A DNA stretch of 7,799 bases from Nitrospiraceae bacterium UBA6898 (GTDB lineage Bacteria; Nitrospirota; Thermodesulfovibrionia; Thermodesulfovibrionales; UBA6898): assembly GCA_002448975.1 (NCBI GenBank), contig DKBO01000014.1, forward strand, positions 1-7,799. Direction: 5' to 3'. A program made the position numbers and the translations under genes. The notes beneath the pieces are model-generated. The model made no database searches. It saw nothing but the letters and a program-made list of their open reading frames with translations, and was not told the origin of the DNA. Below, piece after piece: positions 5,242-7,799 of this stretch (position 1 is the first letter of the stretch; every line of letters starts with the position of its first letter).

Positions 5242-7799
5242 ATGATGCGCAATAAAAGCAGGGTCTGCTCTATCCTTTCGGCATTCCTCGGGACATTCCT
5301 GATCCTGGCCGTCATCATCGCCTACTCTCAGTTCCTGACACTCAAGAAGACGCTCATAGCAAGGATTTCGGACAAGACCACTGCCCTCATAGGACAGAAG
5401 GTCGAGATCGGGGATATTTCTCTGAGCACTACCGCAGGAATTACCATTCGGGACGTCATCATCCGGAACCCCGATGGCTTTGCTCAGGGGGATCTGCTCA
5501 GGATATCCGGCGTACATCTTTCTTTGCGCTATGGGGAGCTGTTTAAAGGAATGTTCTCATTCAGAGGCATATCGGTCGAGTCTCCCGAACTTACCCTCGT
5601 TACCGACACGAACAGTCGCCTGAACATATCGGACGGCCTCATAGGGTTCCTTTCGCAGAAAGGCAGAACAACGTATCAGGTGGACGCACTGAATATCAAC
5701 AATGCGCGGTTCAGCGTCAATGCTGATCCTTTTTTTACGATCAGGGATATCGACGTCACCATGAAAGGACTTTCTTCCGAACCGGAGATAAAAACGATCA
5801 TGAAGGCATCACTGGCCTTTCTGGGCGATAACCGGCTGACGGCGGAGGGATGGGTTTTTCTCAGAGACCTGTCAAGGAAGTTCAGCATCGACCTTTCCTC
5901 TGATATGAGCGATCCTTCCCTGCTCGCACAGAAGCTTGCCCCCTATGGGATGGATATCGAAAAAAGCAAGGCTCATGTGACACTTCATGCTGAAGGCGAC
6001 AGGGATAAAGGCGTGAGGCTCAGCGCTGAAGCGGGCCTGAGGAACACAGGGCTTTCCCTGTTCAGAAAAGGCGACAGGGAAATTTCCCTGCGCACTGATG
6101 CGTTTCTCGATTTTGCGGCGGATGCATTTACTGTCGACAGGGCAGTACTCAGGGCCGGGGAAGCCTCGACGGTCCGGATGAAGGGCTCCATCCATTCTCT
6201 GTTGCAGTCACCGTCTTATGAAGCGGAGTTAAAGATCGAGAGCCTTGACCTCTCTGCACTTAATATTATGAAAGGCGTGAAGGTTGGAGGGATCGTCACC
6301 TCTGACCTGATACACCTGAAGGGCAACCTTTCCCGCACTCTGCCGGCGGCTCAGGGAACGGCTGTGATCAGCAGCGGCTCATGGGACATGGATAAAGTCG
6401 GGATAGCAGCCATTAACGGAAGGCTGGTCTTCGCCTCGGACAAGGAAATGTCAGTGAGGGCTGAGGCCTCTGCCCGGATACACAAGGCAGGGGGCCTTAT
6501 ACTCGGGAAGCCTGCTGCGGTACATCTTGCTCTTGAGGGAAAAGGGGTTTCGGATAACATTGCGCTGTCGTCGACGATCAATCTTTCAGCGGTCGATCTC
6601 GCAATGAACAACAAACCCTTCGTCATGGAAGACGCGGTCATCACCTTCGACGGCATGGTGAGAAAGGCAACCGTCTCCGGCAAGATAGCACTGGCAGCTG
6701 CCGACCTGAGCTATGAGAATTTCGCATTACGGAAGCTCTCTCTTGGGTTCGGGTTCGATCATGGCAGCAGGAAGACGGTCCTGCAGGGCGTAAAGGCTGA
6801 AAGCGGTCTGCTGCATGCGGCTGCGGACGCAATTGTAATAGCCTGGTCCGACAGCAAGGAAAAATATCTTATTGAAGCAAAGAACATGAGCGCAGCATAT
6901 CCGGAACAGAGAGCGGCATTGTCAGGACTGGACGGTATGCTGTCCCTGCAGAGAGAGGGGAAAGCCCTTTCGGGCCAGCTGTCGTTCCTGCTCCAAAAGG
7001 CAGCAGTTCGTGATACGCCAGTTGAACTGATTTCCGGCAGCGGCAGCTTTGACAGAAGAAGATTTTCGATTGATATAGCTTTAGCAAGATTCCTCAAAGG
7101 AACGGTCACCCTGTCGGCACAAGGATCGACGCAAGACGGCCCGTTGCCGGCAGATATAGAGATGACCGCTGAACATATCGATCTCGGCCGGGCTTCAGGC
7201 GCTGTCAGGTCATTAATCACCGTGCCATACGACGCGACCGGTAAGATAGACCATCTCACCTTCAGGGGCATCGTTGCCTCTGCGGAAAGCCTGACCGGGG
7301 CAGGGTCGCTGAAAGGCATGAACCTCACGGTGACGAATGCCGAAAACAGGAACATCATAAAAGATGCACGTGTCAATGCAGATGCGAACTTCAGGGGAAA
7401 GGACATGGAAGTCAGGGCTGACGCGACAACCGGTAATCTGTCGTTATCGCTTTCCGGGACAATACGCCATTTCGCTGAAAGCGACCGATCACTAAAACTG
7501 AGCATTACCATGCCTGAGGTGAATCTGAACGACATACGGACGGCATTCTGGGATATGTTCCCGGATCCCCTCCTCTACACAGGACTTGAGGGAAGCATTG
7601 CCTTGCAGCTGTATGCAACATATGGCAATGACGTGACAACTGCTGAGGGCACGGTGCTTCTGCGGGATATCCTGATCGAAGGCGAAAACGGTGAATATTC
7701 GGCCGGACCGCTCAACGGAACGTTACCTGTGCACTACGACTCGGCAGCCGGGAAGGAACGGCCGACGGTATTGCCTTCGTTCGAACGGGCTGATTTTGA
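5242..7799 (+). CDS. AsmA-family envelope protein, N-terminal 852 codons, 3' end outside window
   Basis: The frame is open without a stop from tandem ATGs at 5242 and 5245 to the window's last base, where two bases of a codon remain. An in-frame TAA at 5230-5232 fixes the start within 12 bases; GGGA at 5236-5239 is a weak ribosome site that favours the second ATG. Residues about 9-31 are a single membrane anchor. Then comes a typical AsmA N-terminus: ALIGQKVEIGDISLST (48-63), GITIRDVIIRNPDGF (66-80), LSLRYGELFKG (93-103), ISVESPELTLV (110-120), RLNISD (126-131). The rest is a long run of beta-strand-rich, weakly repetitive segments, as in AsmA/TamB-like bridge proteins of the diderm periplasm linked to outer-membrane lipid or protein traffic. 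The anchor lies in the inner membrane with the bulk periplasmic. Members are often 600 to over 1,000 residues, so much of it may be here. Which subfamily it belongs to cannot be told without the C-terminus. Confidence 0.85.
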   Translation, partial: MMRNKSRVCSILSAFLGTFLILAVIIAYSQFLTLKKTLIARISDKTTALIGQKVEIGDISLSTTAGITIRDVIIRNPDGFAQGDLLRISGVHLSLRYGELFKGMFSFRGISVESPELTLVTDTNSRLNISDGLIGFLSQKGRTTYQVDALNINNARFSVNADPFFTIRDIDVTMKGLSSEPEIKTIMKASLAFLGDNRLTAEGWVFLRDLSRKFSIDLSSDMSDPSLLAQKLAPYGMDIEKSKAHVTLHAEGDRDKGVRLSAEAGLRNTGLSLFRKGDREISLRTDAFLDFAADAFTVDRAVLRAGEASTVRMKGSIHSLLQSPSYEAELKIESLDLSALNIMKGVKVGGIVTSDLIHLKGNLSRTLPAAQGTAVISSGSWDMDKVGIAAINGRLVFASDKEMSVRAEASARIHKAGGLILGKPAAVHLALEGKGVSDNIALSSTINLSAVDLAMNNKPFVMEDAVITFDGMVRKATVSGKIALAAADLSYENFALRKLSLGFGFDHGSRKTVLQGVKAESGLLHAAADAIVIAWSDSKEKYLIEAKNMSAAYPEQRAALSGLDGMLSLQREGKALSGQLSFLLQKAAVRDTPVELISGSGSFDRRRFSIDIALARFLKGTVTLSAQGSTQDGPLPADIEMTAEHIDLGRASGAVRSLITVPYDATGKIDHLTFRGIVASAESLTGAGSLKGMNLTVTNAENRNIIKDARVNADANFRGKDMEVRADATTGNLSLSLSGTIRHFAESDRSLKLSITMPEVNLNDIRTAFWDMFPDPLLYTGLEGSIALQLYATYGNDVTTAEGTVLLRDILIEGENGEYSAGPLNGTLPVHYDSAAGKERPTVLPSFERADF

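Noticed and set aside
6759..7535. 258-codon minus-strand ORF and shorter minus-strand ORFs at 5676-6832
   Set aside because: All are opposite the AsmA-like gene, which is open throughout in one plus-strand frame and has the family's N-terminal pattern.

Overview
The window looks like a chromosomal segment of a Gram-negative (diderm) bacterium. An AsmA-type envelope protein, a YihY/BrkB membrane protein and a PPi-type phosphofructokinase suggest a Nitrospirota- or Deltaproteobacteria-like host. That placement is inferred from gene content and is not proven by the sequence.

Left third (1-1577), visibly AT-richer than the rest. It holds the 3' end of a small membrane protein (DUF2231-like) and an 85-residue half-size ferritin/rubrerythrin-like protein, probably co-transcribed. 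A 333-base non-coding stretch follows, with two direct copies and one inverted copy of a TATACGAA motif. Next comes what I read as one integron gene cassette (949-1577). It starts at a core-like GTTGTGC, carries one ORF of unknown function broken by a single-base frameshift in a T7 run, and ends in a well-formed attC site. The attC has 15 paired positions, two extrahelical bases, and an inverse core site that is the exact complement of the core at the cassette's own left end. No integrase gene and no second attC are visible, so this appears to be an isolated cassette.

Junction (1578-1828). A GC-rich cluster of four stem-loops starts exactly at the inferred recombination point of the cassette. 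It is non-coding and probably a dispersed palindromic repeat or the original insertion target.

Right two thirds (1829-7799), GC-rich and ordinary in layout. A secreted CAP/SCP-domain protein is on the minus strand, divergent from a PPi-type 6-phosphofructokinase. Downstream are a likely terminator, a YihY/BrkB inner-membrane protein with a cytoplasmic winged-helix-like tail, and the first 852 codons of an AsmA-family protein that runs open off the right edge. YihY and AsmA are co-oriented and 44 bases apart, and both act at the cell envelope. The phosphofructokinase is glycolytic and seems only a neighbour.

The observation most worth following up is the isolated cassette, its attC and the adjoining palindromes.
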